DNA of 64,000 nucleotides from Flavobacterium terrigena (GTDB taxonomy: Bacteria > Bacteroidota > Bacteroidia > Flavobacteriales > Flavobacteriaceae): the NCBI RefSeq assembly GCF_900108955.1, contig NZ_FNYA01000001.1, positions 310,001 through 374,000 on the forward strand. Direction: 5' to 3'. Shown here in pieces: positions 9,756-18,912 of the stretch. Positions within the stretch are counted from its first letter, which is position 1, and the number at the start of each line of letters is the position of its first letter. The translations under genes and the position numbers were made by a program. The notes under the pieces are model-generated. The model did not search any database, was not told where the DNA came from, and worked only from the letters and a program-made list of their open reading frames with translations.

Positions 9756-10316
9756 CTATAGTGTAAATTCTTTTTTTAATAATCCGTAATGTACTGAATC
9801 TAAAAACTCATCATTCCAGAAGAAGTCTTCTAAAAAATGCGCTTCTTTTCTGAATCCATTTTTCTCTAAAACTCGAGCTGAGGCGATATTATTAGGATCG
9901 ATAATCGCATTAACAGAATGTAGATTTAAAGTGTTGAATCCGAAATTTAAAACTGTTTTAACAGCTTCCGTTACATAACCTTTGTTATGATGTTGCGGTA
10001 AAATCATATAACCTAATTCGGAACGAAAATTTTCATGTTGGGTTCTAAAAAAACCAATTATTCCAATTAAAGAATCACTGCCTTTTTCTGTAACTACCCA
10101 ATTTATAGCATCACTTTCTTCTTTTTTACTCAGAATCGTATTAATATGTGCCAAAGCTTCTTCAGCATTGGTTACTAACGGACGCGGAATAAATTTCATG
10201 GTTTCGGCATTTCCACGAAGTTCCATCACTTCTGGAATATCATTTTTATTTATTTCTCTGAACGATAATCGCTCTGATTGTAAATTTGGAAACGGAAGTA
10301 TATTTATGTTAATCAT
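9756..10316 (-). CDS. GNAT family N-acetyltransferase, RimJ/RimL-like
   Basis: The 186-residue protein has the RimJ/RimL-type GNAT layout: LQSERLSFREINKNDIPEVM at the start, GIIGFFR in the central strand, RSELGYMILPQHHNKGYVTE as the acetyl-CoA-binding region, and INAIIDPNNIASARVLEKNG as the hallmark C-terminal motif. Such enzymes acetylate N-termini of ribosomal proteins or small amines; the target here is unknown. It is first in the operon with the ABC genes and the epimerase, ending one base before the ATPase gene starts. Confidence 0.88.
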   Translation of the reverse strand: MININILPFPNLQSERLSFREINKNDIPEVMELRGNAETMKFIPRPLVTNAEEALAHINTILSKKEESDAINWVVTEKGSDSLIGIIGFFRTQHENFRSELGYMILPQHHNKGYVTEAVKTVLNFGFNTLNLHSVNAIIDPNNIASARVLEKNGFRKEAHFLEDFFWNDEFLDSVHYGLLKKEFTL

Positions 10317-10358
10317 GATTTATTTATAGAATTTAACTTATAAAAGTTTGAAATATTG

Positions 10359-10970
10359 TTAATGAACTTGGTTTTTAAAATTGTTAATCGCTTTGTCTTG
10401 GCTTCTACTGAAAAACAACACCATACAAATGGCGCCAATTGTAGCTAATAACATATCGGATTGTGTGTCCCAAACGTAACCTTGCGTACCTAAAAAAGCA
10501 TCACCACCATCGCCAGTACAAATAGAAACCCACCACTCTATCCATTCATAAGCGGCGCTAATTGCCAAACAAATAGAAACGATTATAAAGTTGAAAAAGC
10601 TTTGATTTGCAATCACATTTTTTCTGATGAATAATTCGCGAACAATCATTGCTGGTACAAAACCTTGTGCAAAATGTCCGACTTTATCATAATTGTTTCT
10701 GGTTTGATCGAAAGTTTCTTTTATCCAATCGAATAACGGAACTTCCGCATACGTATAATGTCCGCCCAAAAACAAAATAAAACAATGCAACAAAATGAAA
10801 AAATAAGTATAATTGGTAAACTGGAATTTTTTAAAGGTGAAAACCAATATCAAAAGGCCAACAATAGCTGGAACAACTTCTAAAAACCATGTGAAATATT
10901 CTTTCGGTTGAATGGCAGAAATGGCTAATCCGACAAGGAATAAAACGAGGTATATTTTTAATATTTTCAT
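10359..10970 (-). CDS. DUF2238 (YjdF-like) membrane protein
   Basis: I chose the ATG at 10970 (MKILKIYLVL) over the in-frame GTG three codons upstream, giving 203 residues. About five membrane spans are visible. Conserved family features include DKVGHFAQGFVPAMIVRE, AAYEWIEWWV, GTQGYVWDTQSDM and a GDGGDAFLG segment. These acidic, His and Trp residues in or near the membrane are typical of DUF2238. The function of the family is unknown. The gene lies 42 bases upstream of the acetyltransferase operon and may be its first member. Confidence 0.8.
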   Translation of the reverse strand: MKILKIYLVLFLVGLAISAIQPKEYFTWFLEVVPAIVGLLILVFTFKKFQFTNYTYFFILLHCFILFLGGHYTYAEVPLFDWIKETFDQTRNNYDKVGHFAQGFVPAMIVRELFIRKNVIANQSFFNFIIVSICLAISAAYEWIEWWVSICTGDGGDAFLGTQGYVWDTQSDMLLATIGAICMVLFFSRSQDKAINNFKNQVH

Positions 10971-11036
10971 AATTGGCACACGGATTTAATGGATGTTACG
11001 CAACGCAGATTAAACTGATTTCAATTTATTTAAATG

Positions 11037-12641
11037 CTAATGATTTTTTTCTGTGTTTTCGTCTGTTTCGGTTTTTTTGATTTTCAACAATTCCTCCACT
11101 TCTTTTTCACGTCGGATGTCGTCTAAAACCCAATTTAATTCTGGGTCGATTTTGTTTTTTCTGTCTTCAATAGTTGGAATTATTTCTTTATCTGGAAAAA
11201 TTCCTCTTCCTACAACATCGGTTTTACCAAATGGACTAACAACTGCTAAACCAATTTTTAAATTCACTTTACTGTTTGGTAATTGTACTAAAGGCATATT
11301 TGCAGCCACCGTTCCATTATAAGCACCACCTGTTTCTTCACCAACAAAAAAGGCACGTTTGGATGATTTTAAATTCGATGAGATAATACTTGAAGCAGAA
11401 AAACTTCCGCCGTTGATTAACACATACACTTTCCCTTTGAAATTATTAGGTTTTGGATTTTTTGGTTTAGAAAATCGTGTTCCAAATACAAACTTGTCCT
11501 CTTCTTTTCGTACTTTAAAAAAGTTGATTGTATAGAAAAATGGAGCGCCTAAGATTTTAAAAAATTTCACAATTGGTCCGCCACCTTTAAAATAATCAAC
11601 ATGCAATTTACTGGTACGAGAAACCACTTCATAATTGTCAATAAAAACAAAAGGTTCGTTGACTAAATAGCCATATAAATCGCCAATTTCAAACAATCTT
11701 CCACCAGGATTATTACGCAAATCGATGATTAAGTTTTTGGCTTTTGCATCAGCTAATTTATCAAACGATTCTTTATAAAATTCAATAGCATCACCGTTAT
11801 TAAATTGCTTAATTGTCATTATTGCAGTAGAACTGTCGTTTTCAATAAACTTTAATTCTCTGGTAACCGTTTTTGTGTCTTTGTTATAACCGTATTTACT
11901 ATTGAACTTGTTTTTTTCTTTTACTTCTTTTTTAGATAATTTGATTTTACTTTCTTTAGAATTGTTTCCGAAAGTATCTCGTTTTATTATAAATAATGAA
12001 TCTTTATCTTCAAATTTTAGTAGTAATTGTATACTATCATGAACTTTTCCTTTATCAAGATTATAAAACATTCCAAAACTCTTTCCTAGATATCGATTAT
12101 AAAAAGTAGTATTATATCCATCAGAAGAGATTCTAGCAGCGTACATCTTAATTAATTTGCTAGGCGATTCATTATTAATTGAAACTATCTCGGTCATCTC
12201 TTTAATATCATGACGAGAACGATTTTTTGTAATAATTAATTTATCATCTAAAAATTCAAAATCAAGTTGTACAAAAGGTGATTTTCCTTTTTTCTTCAAA
12301 AGATTTTGCTCTTTTTTAGATAGCTTTTTTAAACTTGGATAAATTCCTAAATGTCCTTGACCAATAGTTTTAACAACTTGACTCAATTCTTTGTAAAAAG
12401 CTAAACCTGTCATGGGTTTTTGAATCGATTTTTTTAAGCTATCGAACTTATAATCAAGCTTCTCTTTAGAAATATACCAGTATAATTTTGGGTGTAATTG
12501 TTTTAATTTTTTATACGAATAATCTACATCACTTTGCAATTTAGAAACAGCAATAGGTTGTGATAAACCTTCATTAAACTGTTTAATAGATTGGCAAGAT
12601 AGAAATAACGAAACGCTTGTGAATAATAGTAGCTTCTTCAT
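11037..12641 (-). CDS. S41 family (tail-specific protease-like) peptidase lipoprotein
   Basis: The N-terminus MKKLLLFTSVSLFLSC is a lipoprotein signal with lipidation at Cys16, so the protein should sit on the outside of a membrane. The C-terminal half carries the S41 fold: NLIIDLRNNPGGR as the strand with the NPGG turn, then VYVLINGGSFSASS with the candidate catalytic Ser, then FFVGEETGGAYNG. Residues ~120-330 are less conserved and probably hold a PDZ-like or family-specific domain. The 534-residue length suits the larger Bacteroidota S41 proteins. It stands 58 bases from the DUF2238 gene on one side and 34 from the TauE-like gene on the other. Confidence 0.85.
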   Translation of the reverse strand: MKKLLLFTSVSLFLSCQSIKQFNEGLSQPIAVSKLQSDVDYSYKKLKQLHPKLYWYISKEKLDYKFDSLKKSIQKPMTGLAFYKELSQVVKTIGQGHLGIYPSLKKLSKKEQNLLKKKGKSPFVQLDFEFLDDKLIITKNRSRHDIKEMTEIVSINNESPSKLIKMYAARISSDGYNTTFYNRYLGKSFGMFYNLDKGKVHDSIQLLLKFEDKDSLFIIKRDTFGNNSKESKIKLSKKEVKEKNKFNSKYGYNKDTKTVTRELKFIENDSSTAIMTIKQFNNGDAIEFYKESFDKLADAKAKNLIIDLRNNPGGRLFEIGDLYGYLVNEPFVFIDNYEVVSRTSKLHVDYFKGGGPIVKFFKILGAPFFYTINFFKVRKEEDKFVFGTRFSKPKNPKPNNFKGKVYVLINGGSFSASSIISSNLKSSKRAFFVGEETGGAYNGTVAANMPLVQLPNSKVNLKIGLAVVSPFGKTDVVGRGIFPDKEIIPTIEDRKNKIDPELNWVLDDIRREKEVEELLKIKKTETDENTEKNH

Positions 12642-12675
12642 GTAGTAATGTATAGTTTCTTTGAGTTAAACAAAT

Positions 12676-13470
12676 CTAACTAAAAAAAACATCATATCCA
12701 TACCGAATTATCATGACACACACTACAAATAGAAATATTTTCCGAATAAACGTATTTCCTCTTAAAATGGCCATTCTAGAACCAACTATACTCCCAATTA
12801 CGTTTGAAACTGCCATAATGATTGCTATTTCTAGAATATAATTGCCTTGAGAAATAAACACATATAGTGCCGATACATTTGTGACACAATTGATTACTTT
12901 AGCATAAGCGGAAGCTTCTAAGAATTCGAATCCCAATAAGGCAACAAAACCTAATACTAAAAAACTTCCTGTTCCTGGACCTAAAAAACCATCGTAGAAA
13001 CCTATAATCACACCTAATAGCAATCCAAATACATATTTTTTATTTGCTGATAATTTTTTAGTTTGAATGGAACCGAAATCTTTCTTTTTAAAAGTATAAA
13101 CTGCAATGGCAATTAACATAAAAAAGATAAATGGTTTAAGAATATTGACATCAATATTACTGACTAATTTCGCACCAATAAATGAAAACACAAAGGAACT
13201 AATGGCAGTAATAGTCAATAATTTCCAGTTAAATTTTACACGTTTTGCATATTGAACTGCTGCGATTGAAGTTCCGGAAAGTCCAGCAATTTTGTTTGTT
13301 CCAAAAGCAGTTGGTATCGTAGAATTTGGAAATAAAATCATAAAAGCTGGAAACTGAATTAATCCACCGCCACCAACAACGGCGTCAATAAAACCAGCAA
13401 AAAGTGAAGCAATTCCTAAAATGATTAGAATTGAAGTATCGTGTTGGGCAAAAAGTTCTAGTAAATTCAT
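12676..13470 (-). CDS. TauE/SafE family permease (YfcA-like)
   Basis: The 264 residues form about eight membrane helices with the repeated hallmark of the family: FAGFIDAVVGGGGLIQFPA in the first half and GVIIGFYDGFLGPGTGSFL in the second. TauE/SafE proteins export or import small sulfur anions or organic acids across the inner membrane. The substrate here is not determinable. The start codon abuts the stop of the upstream beta-barrel-like gene, so the two are probably cotranscribed. Confidence 0.88.
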   Translation of the reverse strand: MNLLELFAQHDTSILIILGIASLFAGFIDAVVGGGGLIQFPAFMILFPNSTIPTAFGTNKIAGLSGTSIAAVQYAKRVKFNWKLLTITAISSFVFSFIGAKLVSNIDVNILKPFIFFMLIAIAVYTFKKKDFGSIQTKKLSANKKYVFGLLLGVIIGFYDGFLGPGTGSFLVLGFVALLGFEFLEASAYAKVINCVTNVSALYVFISQGNYILEIAIIMAVSNVIGSIVGSRMAILRGNTFIRKIFLFVVCVMIIRYGYDVFFS

Positions 13471-14127
13471 TTAAAATATGCGATAACCAAATTTAACACC
13501 ACAATAAATATTAGGTCGAAAAAATTTCCCTGTTCTATTAATTTCATTTTCAATTTGAGTAGCGCCATGATATTCATCATTCAAAATGTCATATCTTTCT
13601 TCTTCTGTTAAATCTGATTGAGAACTTGTAAATCTTATCCCTAATCCAACATAAAAGTCATAAAAAAAATGTTTATTAAAATCTTTACGTTGAAAATATT
13701 TTAAAGAAACAGCGTGTACTTTTCTTGATACTCTATAATCTTTATTAATAGTAACATTATTTATTTTTATACTGTCATTAGTGTCATGACTGAAATCTTT
13801 ATATAAATAATCGACTCCAACATATTCAGTAACTCCATTATCATTAGTATACACTTTAAATTTAACAATTGGATTTAAAATATACCCTTTTATATTAGGC
13901 TTTATAGACCAACTATTTGCAATATACTTACCTGCTTCTAAGTTAATAATAAAATTGTTTAATGGTTTCTCAATTCCAATTCTTATTGAAGAACCATCCC
14001 AAGGATCAATTAAATGAGTTGATGAGACTGTAATTGAAAATTTTTCTTTTTGTGATTTCTCCTGATTTTCTTGTCCGAAAACAAAAACTGTACTCAATAG
14101 GAATAAAATAAATACTTTGTTTATCAT
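13471..14127 (-). CDS. Exported protein of outer-membrane beta-barrel type
   Basis: MINKVFILFLLSTVFVFGQ is a clear signal peptide. The remaining ~200 residues alternate polar and hydrophobic positions in strands (SIRIGIEKPLNNFIINLEAG, KVHAVSLKYFQRKDF, YDFYVGLGIRF) and end in VKFGYRIF, an aromatic C-terminus typical of outer membrane barrels. I do not recognise a specific family. It directly precedes the permease gene. Confidence 0.6.
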   Translation of the reverse strand: MINKVFILFLLSTVFVFGQENQEKSQKEKFSITVSSTHLIDPWDGSSIRIGIEKPLNNFIINLEAGKYIANSWSIKPNIKGYILNPIVKFKVYTNDNGVTEYVGVDYLYKDFSHDTNDSIKINNVTINKDYRVSRKVHAVSLKYFQRKDFNKHFFYDFYVGLGIRFTSSQSDLTEEERYDILNDEYHGATQIENEINRTGKFFRPNIYCGVKFGYRIF

Positions 14128-14133
14128 TTGGTA

Positions 14134-14628
14134 TTATTTCTTCTTCAATATTAATGCACCAATTAAAGCCATAACTATTCCTAGTGGGAAAATTTCAGCA
14201 TATGTCAGACCAATAATAGCAAGTGGTGATTTATAAGCTTTTTCCATCCAAGCTAATTCTGTTTTTTTAGCGGCTAATTCTTCTGCAGATGCTCTTTTTA
14301 GCGTCATTTCGCCAAATTTCTCCATAAAATCTGGGTAAAAATTATAATACATAACCAACCATGTTACGACATATATAGTTGAAATTAAAAAAGCGATTAA
14401 TAAGCCTGTTTTAAAAGCCTGTCCAAAACTTATAATTCCATTATTTAATTTTCTATGTTGATATATCCCTAAAACTGAAAACAAAAATGCCAAAGACATA
14501 CTAATAAATCCCGCCACCATACTTGGTTCAAAATCTGGATTTTTCATCATATAATCGATACCAAAAACTAGAACGGCAGATACAATTAATCCACCAAAAA
14601 TTGAATTCTTTAAAATAATATTTTTCAT
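14134..14628 (-). CDS. DUF4199 membrane protein
   Basis: The 164 residues have four hydrophobic spans and the DUF4199 pattern: a start of the type MKNIILKNSIFGGLIVS, SMAFLFSVLGIYQHRK-like second and third segments, NNGIISFGQAFKTGLLIAFL, then a polar stretch and a final helix. DUF4199 proteins are common in Bacteroidota and have no known function. The gene lies six bases upstream of the beta-barrel-like gene and is probably first in its transcription unit. Confidence 0.8.
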   Translation of the reverse strand: MKNIILKNSIFGGLIVSAVLVFGIDYMMKNPDFEPSMVAGFISMSLAFLFSVLGIYQHRKLNNGIISFGQAFKTGLLIAFLISTIYVVTWLVMYYNFYPDFMEKFGEMTLKRASAEELAAKKTELAWMEKAYKSPLAIIGLTYAEIFPLGIVMALIGALILKKK

Positions 14629-15017
14629 AGTTCAAAATTTTATAGTTGAATCCCAAATATACCAAATATATTTTAAGTATTTTTTAGTAAGAAAAACAAA
14701 CTTTATAATTTGAAAACATTAATTTAACACGTCAAATATTATTTCTCAATTTGCGCATTTTTTACTTGTTTAATTTAAAAATGAATTCTATATTTACAAA
14801 ACATAAGGATTTTTGTGATAAAAAAAGGTCATTTTGCGAATTTTGTTATGTATTATTATTTTTTCAGTTATTTTCCAAAAATAACACATATTGGCTTTTT
14901 AGCTTCTTTATATAATACCCCAAATAAATTTAAAAGCAGAAATTAGTATAAAAAAATCACAAATAAATAGAATACAGCATTAATTTTAACAAGTGTTTAA
15001 TTATAAAATTTATTGTA
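14629..15017. other. Divergent intergenic region
   Basis: These 389 bases separate the minus-strand DUF4199 gene from the plus-strand collar-like genes. Near the DUF4199 side two overlapping TATATTTGG boxes can be read on the minus strand. The remainder is AT-rich with no gene or obvious structure. Confidence 0.5.
14654..14670 (-). promoter_or_regulatory. Tandem -7 boxes (TATATTTG) upstream of the DUF4199 gene
   Basis: Read on the minus strand, TATATTTGG occurs twice back to back (14670-14663 and 14661-14654), each matching TAnnTTTG. They lie 26 and 35 bases upstream of the start codon. The nearest TTTG is 26 bases upstream of the outer box, longer than usual. Confidence 0.45.
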
Positions 15018-15836
15018 TTGAATAAAATTATTATTTTCGTTTGCCTTATTACTTTTTCCACTTTTGGACAAGTTGGCATAAACACTGAAAATCCAAATAG
15101 CGATTCTTATTTGGAATTATCATCTACAGACAAAGGCTTATTAATTCCAAGACTTGATTTAGTAGCATTAAACAATCCATCACCACTTTCATCTCATGTA
15201 GCTGGAATGATTGTTTATAATACGGTCTCAAGAGGAACTACAGAAAACATTGTTTATCCAGGGTTGTATATTAATAGTGGTGTAAGTTGGGAACGTTTAG
15301 AACCTAACACTACTCAAATTGGAGAAGTAAAACACAGCTTTGCAACTGCAGATCATAATGGTTGGTATTTATTAAATGGTCGTGCAAAAGCTTCATTATC
15401 TGTAACAGCACAATCTGCAGCAACAACAATTGGATATGGCGCAACTATCCCTGACGCCACAAATAGATTTTTAAAAACAATTAATACAGCGGAACCAATT
15501 GCTACACAAGGCGGCTCAAATACCTTTACAATTAGTCAAGCGCAACTTCCAAATGTAAACTTCTTAGGCTCAACCACAAGTGATGGCGGTCATACACATC
15601 AAATAGATAGTTTTCAAGGTAATCAAAATGTAGGATTGCTTTCTACAAGTGCTCTTACAGTATCAACAATACATAAAGTTGCAGAAAATGACAATATTGC
15701 AACCACAAATAGAACCACAAGTACAACTACAGCACATACACATACTGTTACAGTAAACTCAGGTGGAACAGGCGCTCCTGTAACACGAGTACCTGCTTAT
15801 TTATCAACGAATGTTTTTGTTTATTTAGGCCTTTAA
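15018..15836 (+). CDS. Exported tail-collar-like fibre protein, copy 1
   Basis: The start is a TTG at 15018, chosen because it opens a good signal peptide (MNKIIIFVCLITFSTFGQ) and no ATG fits. Mature VGINTENPN..LELSSTDKGLLIPR is the N-terminal motif common in Bacteroidota surface proteins. Residues ~101-180 look like the phage tail-collar domain (IGEVKHSF, GWYLLNGR, IPDATNRFL, GGSNTF, ISQAQLPNV). Two His-x-His motifs follow at 192-194 and 240-242, like the metal-binding HxH sites of phage fibre needles. It is first of three tandem paralogues 11 bases apart. A trimeric extracellular fibre is inferred; no phage genes are nearby. Confidence 0.75.
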   Translation: MNKIIIFVCLITFSTFGQVGINTENPNSDSYLELSSTDKGLLIPRLDLVALNNPSPLSSHVAGMIVYNTVSRGTTENIVYPGLYINSGVSWERLEPNTTQIGEVKHSFATADHNGWYLLNGRAKASLSVTAQSAATTIGYGATIPDATNRFLKTINTAEPIATQGGSNTFTISQAQLPNVNFLGSTTSDGGHTHQIDSFQGNQNVGLLSTSALTVSTIHKVAENDNIATTNRTTSTTTAHTHTVTVNSGGTGAPVTRVPAYLSTNVFVYLGL

Positions 15837-15847
15837 AACAAAAAAAT

Positions 15848-16690
15848 ATGAGAAAACTATACTATACTTTAGTCTTACTATTTCCTTATTACTTATTCTC
15901 ACAAGTTGGATTTGGAACTACCACTTTAAATGATGATTCTGCCATAGAAATTGGTACAAATACTTCAACCAAAGGCTTATTACTTACACGAATAAATTTA
16001 GTTGATTGTGCTACAGCATCTCCATTAACCGCTCATGAACAAGGAATGATTGTGTATAATTTAGCAACCAACGGAAGTGGTGCATTAAGTGTAACTCCTG
16101 GATTTTACTACAATAATGGAAACATGTGGATAAGACTAGACACTAACCCAACTAAAATTGGTGATATAAAATATAGTTATGCCATTAGTGATCACAGTGG
16201 ATGGTATTTATTAAACGGAAGAGCCATTGCATCATTACCTACAAATGTGCAAAATGTTGCCAATGGATTAGGTATGACATCAAACATACCCGATGCTACA
16301 AATAGAATACTAAAAGCTAAAGGTGCGGAAGCTTTATACAGCACTGGCGGTTCAAACACAATTGTATTAAGTCAGACCCAATTACCAAATGTAAATTTTA
16401 CTGGAACTACTAGTTCAGATGGTGACCACTCACATAATTTTGATGACAGATATCATTCAACAGATGAGGATTTAAATTTAGTAACTTCCTTATTAGGAAT
16501 TTTGGCTGGTATTGGTTTAAATATTTTAAATACAAACGTTGGAGATAAAGATGAAGTTACAAATACTGATACTAGTTCAATTGAAGGCGCACACACGCAT
16601 ACAGCTACAGTAAATTCAGGCGGATCTGGAAATTCATTACCAGAAATTAGTAATTATAAATTGAATGCTTTTGTATATTTAGGAAGATAA
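15848..16690 (+). CDS. Exported tail-collar-like fibre protein, copy 2
   Basis: This 280-residue paralogue has the same order as its neighbours: signal peptide ending near LFSQ, VGFGTTTLNDDSAIEI, STKGLLLTR, a collar-like stretch (IGDIKYSYAISDHSGWYLLN, IPDATNRIL, GGSNTIVLSQTQLPNVNF), then HSH in GDHSHNF and HTH in GAHTHTATVNSGG. Between the two His motifs it has a long insert with LLGILAGIGLNIL that copy 1 lacks. It begins 11 bases after copy 1 ends, in an apparent operon. Function unknown. Confidence 0.75.
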   Translation: MRKLYYTLVLLFPYYLFSQVGFGTTTLNDDSAIEIGTNTSTKGLLLTRINLVDCATASPLTAHEQGMIVYNLATNGSGALSVTPGFYYNNGNMWIRLDTNPTKIGDIKYSYAISDHSGWYLLNGRAIASLPTNVQNVANGLGMTSNIPDATNRILKAKGAEALYSTGGSNTIVLSQTQLPNVNFTGTTSSDGDHSHNFDDRYHSTDEDLNLVTSLLGILAGIGLNILNTNVGDKDEVTNTDTSSIEGAHTHTATVNSGGSGNSLPEISNYKLNAFVYLGR

Positions 16691-16701
16691 AAAAATAACT
16701 T

Positions 16702-17538
16702 ATGAAAAAAATTACTATCCTATTATTGTTTATTATCACATCTCAAGATTTATTTTCACAAAATGTTGGAATAAATACCACTACTCCTAATAGTAATGCA
16801 TTATTAGATGTTCCTTCATCAGACAAAGGTGCTTTAATGTCTCGAACTGCACTTTCAGCAACTAATTTAAGCGCACCACTGTCTGCTCATGTTGAAGGAA
16901 TGCTAGTTTATAACACCACTAATAATTTAAGTAATGTTCCCGTTTCAGTTCAACCTTCTTTATACTATAATGATGGAGCAAAATGGGTTTTAATGGGACC
17001 AACTGGAAGAAAAATTGGTGATATCAAGCAAATGGCAGCAAATAAAGCAGATCATGAAGGTTGGGTTTTACTTGACGGCAGATTAATTTCATCACTTACT
17101 TCTATTCAACAAATCAATGCTGTTGGTTTAGGATTTAGTACCAATATTCCAAATGTTACTGATACTTATATTAAAGCTACAAATGGTGCTGGAACTGGAA
17201 ACATCCATTCTGGAAATACATTTACACTTACACAAGGGCAATTACCAAATGTGAATTTTACAGGAACAACTTCTACAAATGGCGCACACTCACATACCTA
17301 TAGTGACACAAATACACCAACTGAAACGCTTGGTTTAGCAACCAATGTTTTAGCTCTTTTACCATTATTAAACATTGTTGTCGCGAAACCCGATAATTTA
17401 GCTGCTTTTTCAGGAAATTCGGTAAATGAAGGCTCACATACACATTCCTTATCAATTCCTTCAGGAGGAAGTGATGCTACAATTAGTCAAAAACCGCAAT
17501 ATTTAAGTGTAAATATATATATTTTCTTAGGTCAATAA
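16702..17538 (+). CDS. Exported tail-collar-like fibre protein, copy 3
   Basis: This 278-residue paralogue keeps the signal peptide (ends near LFSQ), VGINTTTPNSNALLDV, SDKGALMSR, the collar stretch (IGDIKQMAANKADHEGWVLL, IPNVTDTYI, GNTFTLTQGQLPNVNF) and two His-x-His motifs (GAHSHTYSD and GSHTHSLSIPSGG). Like copy 2 it has a hydrophobic insert between them (VLALLPLLNIVVA). It ends five bases before the convergent csaA stop. The three copies are clearly diverged, so the triplication is old. Confidence 0.75.
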   Translation: MKKITILLLFIITSQDLFSQNVGINTTTPNSNALLDVPSSDKGALMSRTALSATNLSAPLSAHVEGMLVYNTTNNLSNVPVSVQPSLYYNDGAKWVLMGPTGRKIGDIKQMAANKADHEGWVLLDGRLISSLTSIQQINAVGLGFSTNIPNVTDTYIKATNGAGTGNIHSGNTFTLTQGQLPNVNFTGTTSTNGAHSHTYSDTNTPTETLGLATNVLALLPLLNIVVAKPDNLAAFSGNSVNEGSHTHSLSIPSGGSDATISQKPQYLSVNIYIFLGQ

Positions 17539-17542
17539 GATG

Positions 17543-17878
17543 TCAACCTATTTTTAACCCATTTTTCATTTCATGATTTGGTGATAAAAGTGATACTACA
17601 TTTTCATCTCCAACCGTTCCCAAAATCAAGCATTCACTCATGAAATTAGCAATTTGCTTTGGTGGAAAATTAACAACAGCCACAACTTGCTTTCCTATTA
17701 AATCATCGGGTTGGTAAAGTTTAGTGATTTGTGCAGATGTTTTTTTAATTCCGATTTCTCCAAAATCAATAGTGACTTTATAAGCAGGAATTTTAGCTTC
17801 TTGGAAGACTTCAGCGTGAATAATTGTTCCAACACGGATATCTATTTTAGTAAAATCGGAAAATGTAATTTGATTCAT
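17543..17878 (-). CDS. csaA: CsaA-like tRNA-binding-domain protein
   Basis: The 111 residues are a stand-alone EMAP/tRNA-binding OB fold of the CsaA type: FTKIDIRVGTIIHAE at the start, FGEIGIKKTSAQIT in the middle, GKQVVAVVNFPPKQI, FMSECLILG and VVSLLSPN at the end. CsaA dimers bind tRNA and have been described as secretion-related chaperones in other bacteria. Length is exactly that of the family. It sits at the end of a minus-strand group, convergent with the collar-like genes. Confidence 0.92.
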   Translation of the reverse strand: MNQITFSDFTKIDIRVGTIIHAEVFQEAKIPAYKVTIDFGEIGIKKTSAQITKLYQPDDLIGKQVVAVVNFPPKQIANFMSECLILGTVGDENVVSLLSPNHEMKNGLKIG

Positions 17879-17909
17879 TTTTATTATTTTTTCAAATTAA
17901 AAAAAACAA

Positions 17910-18398
17910 TTATAAAGAAATAATAATTGCTTTATTTAATTCCTGATTTGTAGGCTCCTCAAACCAACCTTCCATAAAATTAAAATCATCAAGAGAAACA
18001 TCAAATTCGTATGTAATTCCTCTTTCTGAATTTCGTTTTAAAATTCTTTGCCATCTTTCTTCTTTCGAAATATTTAGATAATGAAATTGAAATTCAATAT
18101 TATTTTCTAAGGCAAACTTTCTAAATTTTTCTCGATGTGAAAACTTTGATAAACCTAAATCTAAAATAGAATCTGTACTAGCATTTTCTAATTGAAGAAT
18201 TAAACTTTTTATCATTTCTTCAGCTCTATCAATACGTTCCAAAAACCAATCCAAGCCATCAGTTTCCTTTTTGTCTGATAAAAACAAAGTTTTATTCCAA
18301 GTGTCAATTGAAAAAATCACCCCTTTATTTTGAGCTTTCAATTGGTTACAATAAGTGGTTTTTCCGGAACCGGTATTTCCGACTATTAAATGAATCAT
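17910..18398 (-). CDS. P-loop NTPase/kinase, small ATP-binding protein
   Basis: The 162 residues begin with a Walker A motif (GNTGSGKTTYC, residues ~7-17), followed by VIFSIDTWNKTLF, a typical strand-plus-Asp of small zeta-toxin or chloramphenicol-phosphotransferase-like kinases. A later arginine-rich lid segment (KEERWQRILKRNSERG) fits a phosphate-transferring kinase. The substrate is unknown. It lies 31 bases upstream of csaA and 36 downstream of the DUF1801 gene, probably in the same unit. Confidence 0.75.
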   Translation of the reverse strand: MIHLIVGNTGSGKTTYCNQLKAQNKGVIFSIDTWNKTLFLSDKKETDGLDWFLERIDRAEEMIKSLILQLENASTDSILDLGLSKFSHREKFRKFALENNIEFQFHYLNISKEERWQRILKRNSERGITYEFDVSLDDFNFMEGWFEEPTNQELNKAIIISL

Positions 18399-18434
18399 TT
18401 TGATAAAATTTATTCAAAACTACAAAAAAACCTT

Positions 18435-18827
18435 TTAAACTATGCGTTCCAAAACACCTTTTCGTTTTACAATATTTTTATAATCCCATTGAATTACTTT
18501 TGATTTTTCTATCCAACGAATTACATCTTCTCTATTTACTTGAGACACATCTGTATATCTTTTAGAAGCATCTTTAAATTTTCCAGTTCCTAATTTAAGT
18601 TCCTCTTCCTCAAAACTCGCACCACTCCAAAACATCAATCGCACACAATCTTTTAATTTATCATAACCCACAATCGGATTTCCATCTAAAAACCAAACGG
18701 GATGTGCGTGCCAAACCTTATTTTCAGCTTCTGGGAAATTTTCCATAATAATCTCACATAAAAGACCACAAATTAGATAACTTTCTCCTACTTGAGAATT
18801 ATTATATTTTTGAATATCTGGATGCAT
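18435..18827 (-). CDS. DUF1801 domain protein
   Basis: The 130 residues match DUF1801, a small YdhG/SufE-like alpha-beta fold: KVWHAHPVWFLDGNPIVGY, then RLMFWSGASFEEEELKLGTG and the C-terminal helix DVIRWIEKSKVIQWDYK. Proteins of this family are small cytoplasmic proteins without a firm function. It is preceded by the clpB terminator and so probably starts its own transcript with the downstream kinase and csaA. Confidence 0.8.
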   Translation of the reverse strand: MHPDIQKYNNSQVGESYLICGLLCEIIMENFPEAENKVWHAHPVWFLDGNPIVGYDKLKDCVRLMFWSGASFEEEELKLGTGKFKDASKRYTDVSQVNREDVIRWIEKSKVIQWDYKNIVKRKGVLERIV

Positions 18828-18859
18828 AATGAAAATTTTTAGTTTAAGTAAATATAAAA

Positions 18860-18891
18860 AAAGTCTAGCAATCTTTCGACTACTAGACTTT
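18860..18891 (-). terminator. Intrinsic terminator after clpB
   Basis: AAAGTCTAG and CTAGACTTT form a 9-bp perfect stem with a 14-base loop. On the minus strand it is followed by a T-rich run (TTTTTATATTT). It lies 22 bases after the clpB stop and before the DUF1801 gene. Confidence 0.85.
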
Positions 18892-18912
18892 GAAATTCTG
18901 TATTAAATTTAT

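Noticed and set aside
15018..17538. Prophage remnant
   Set aside because: Collar-like domains are present, but there is no integrase, capsid, terminase or lysis gene, and all three proteins have signal peptides.
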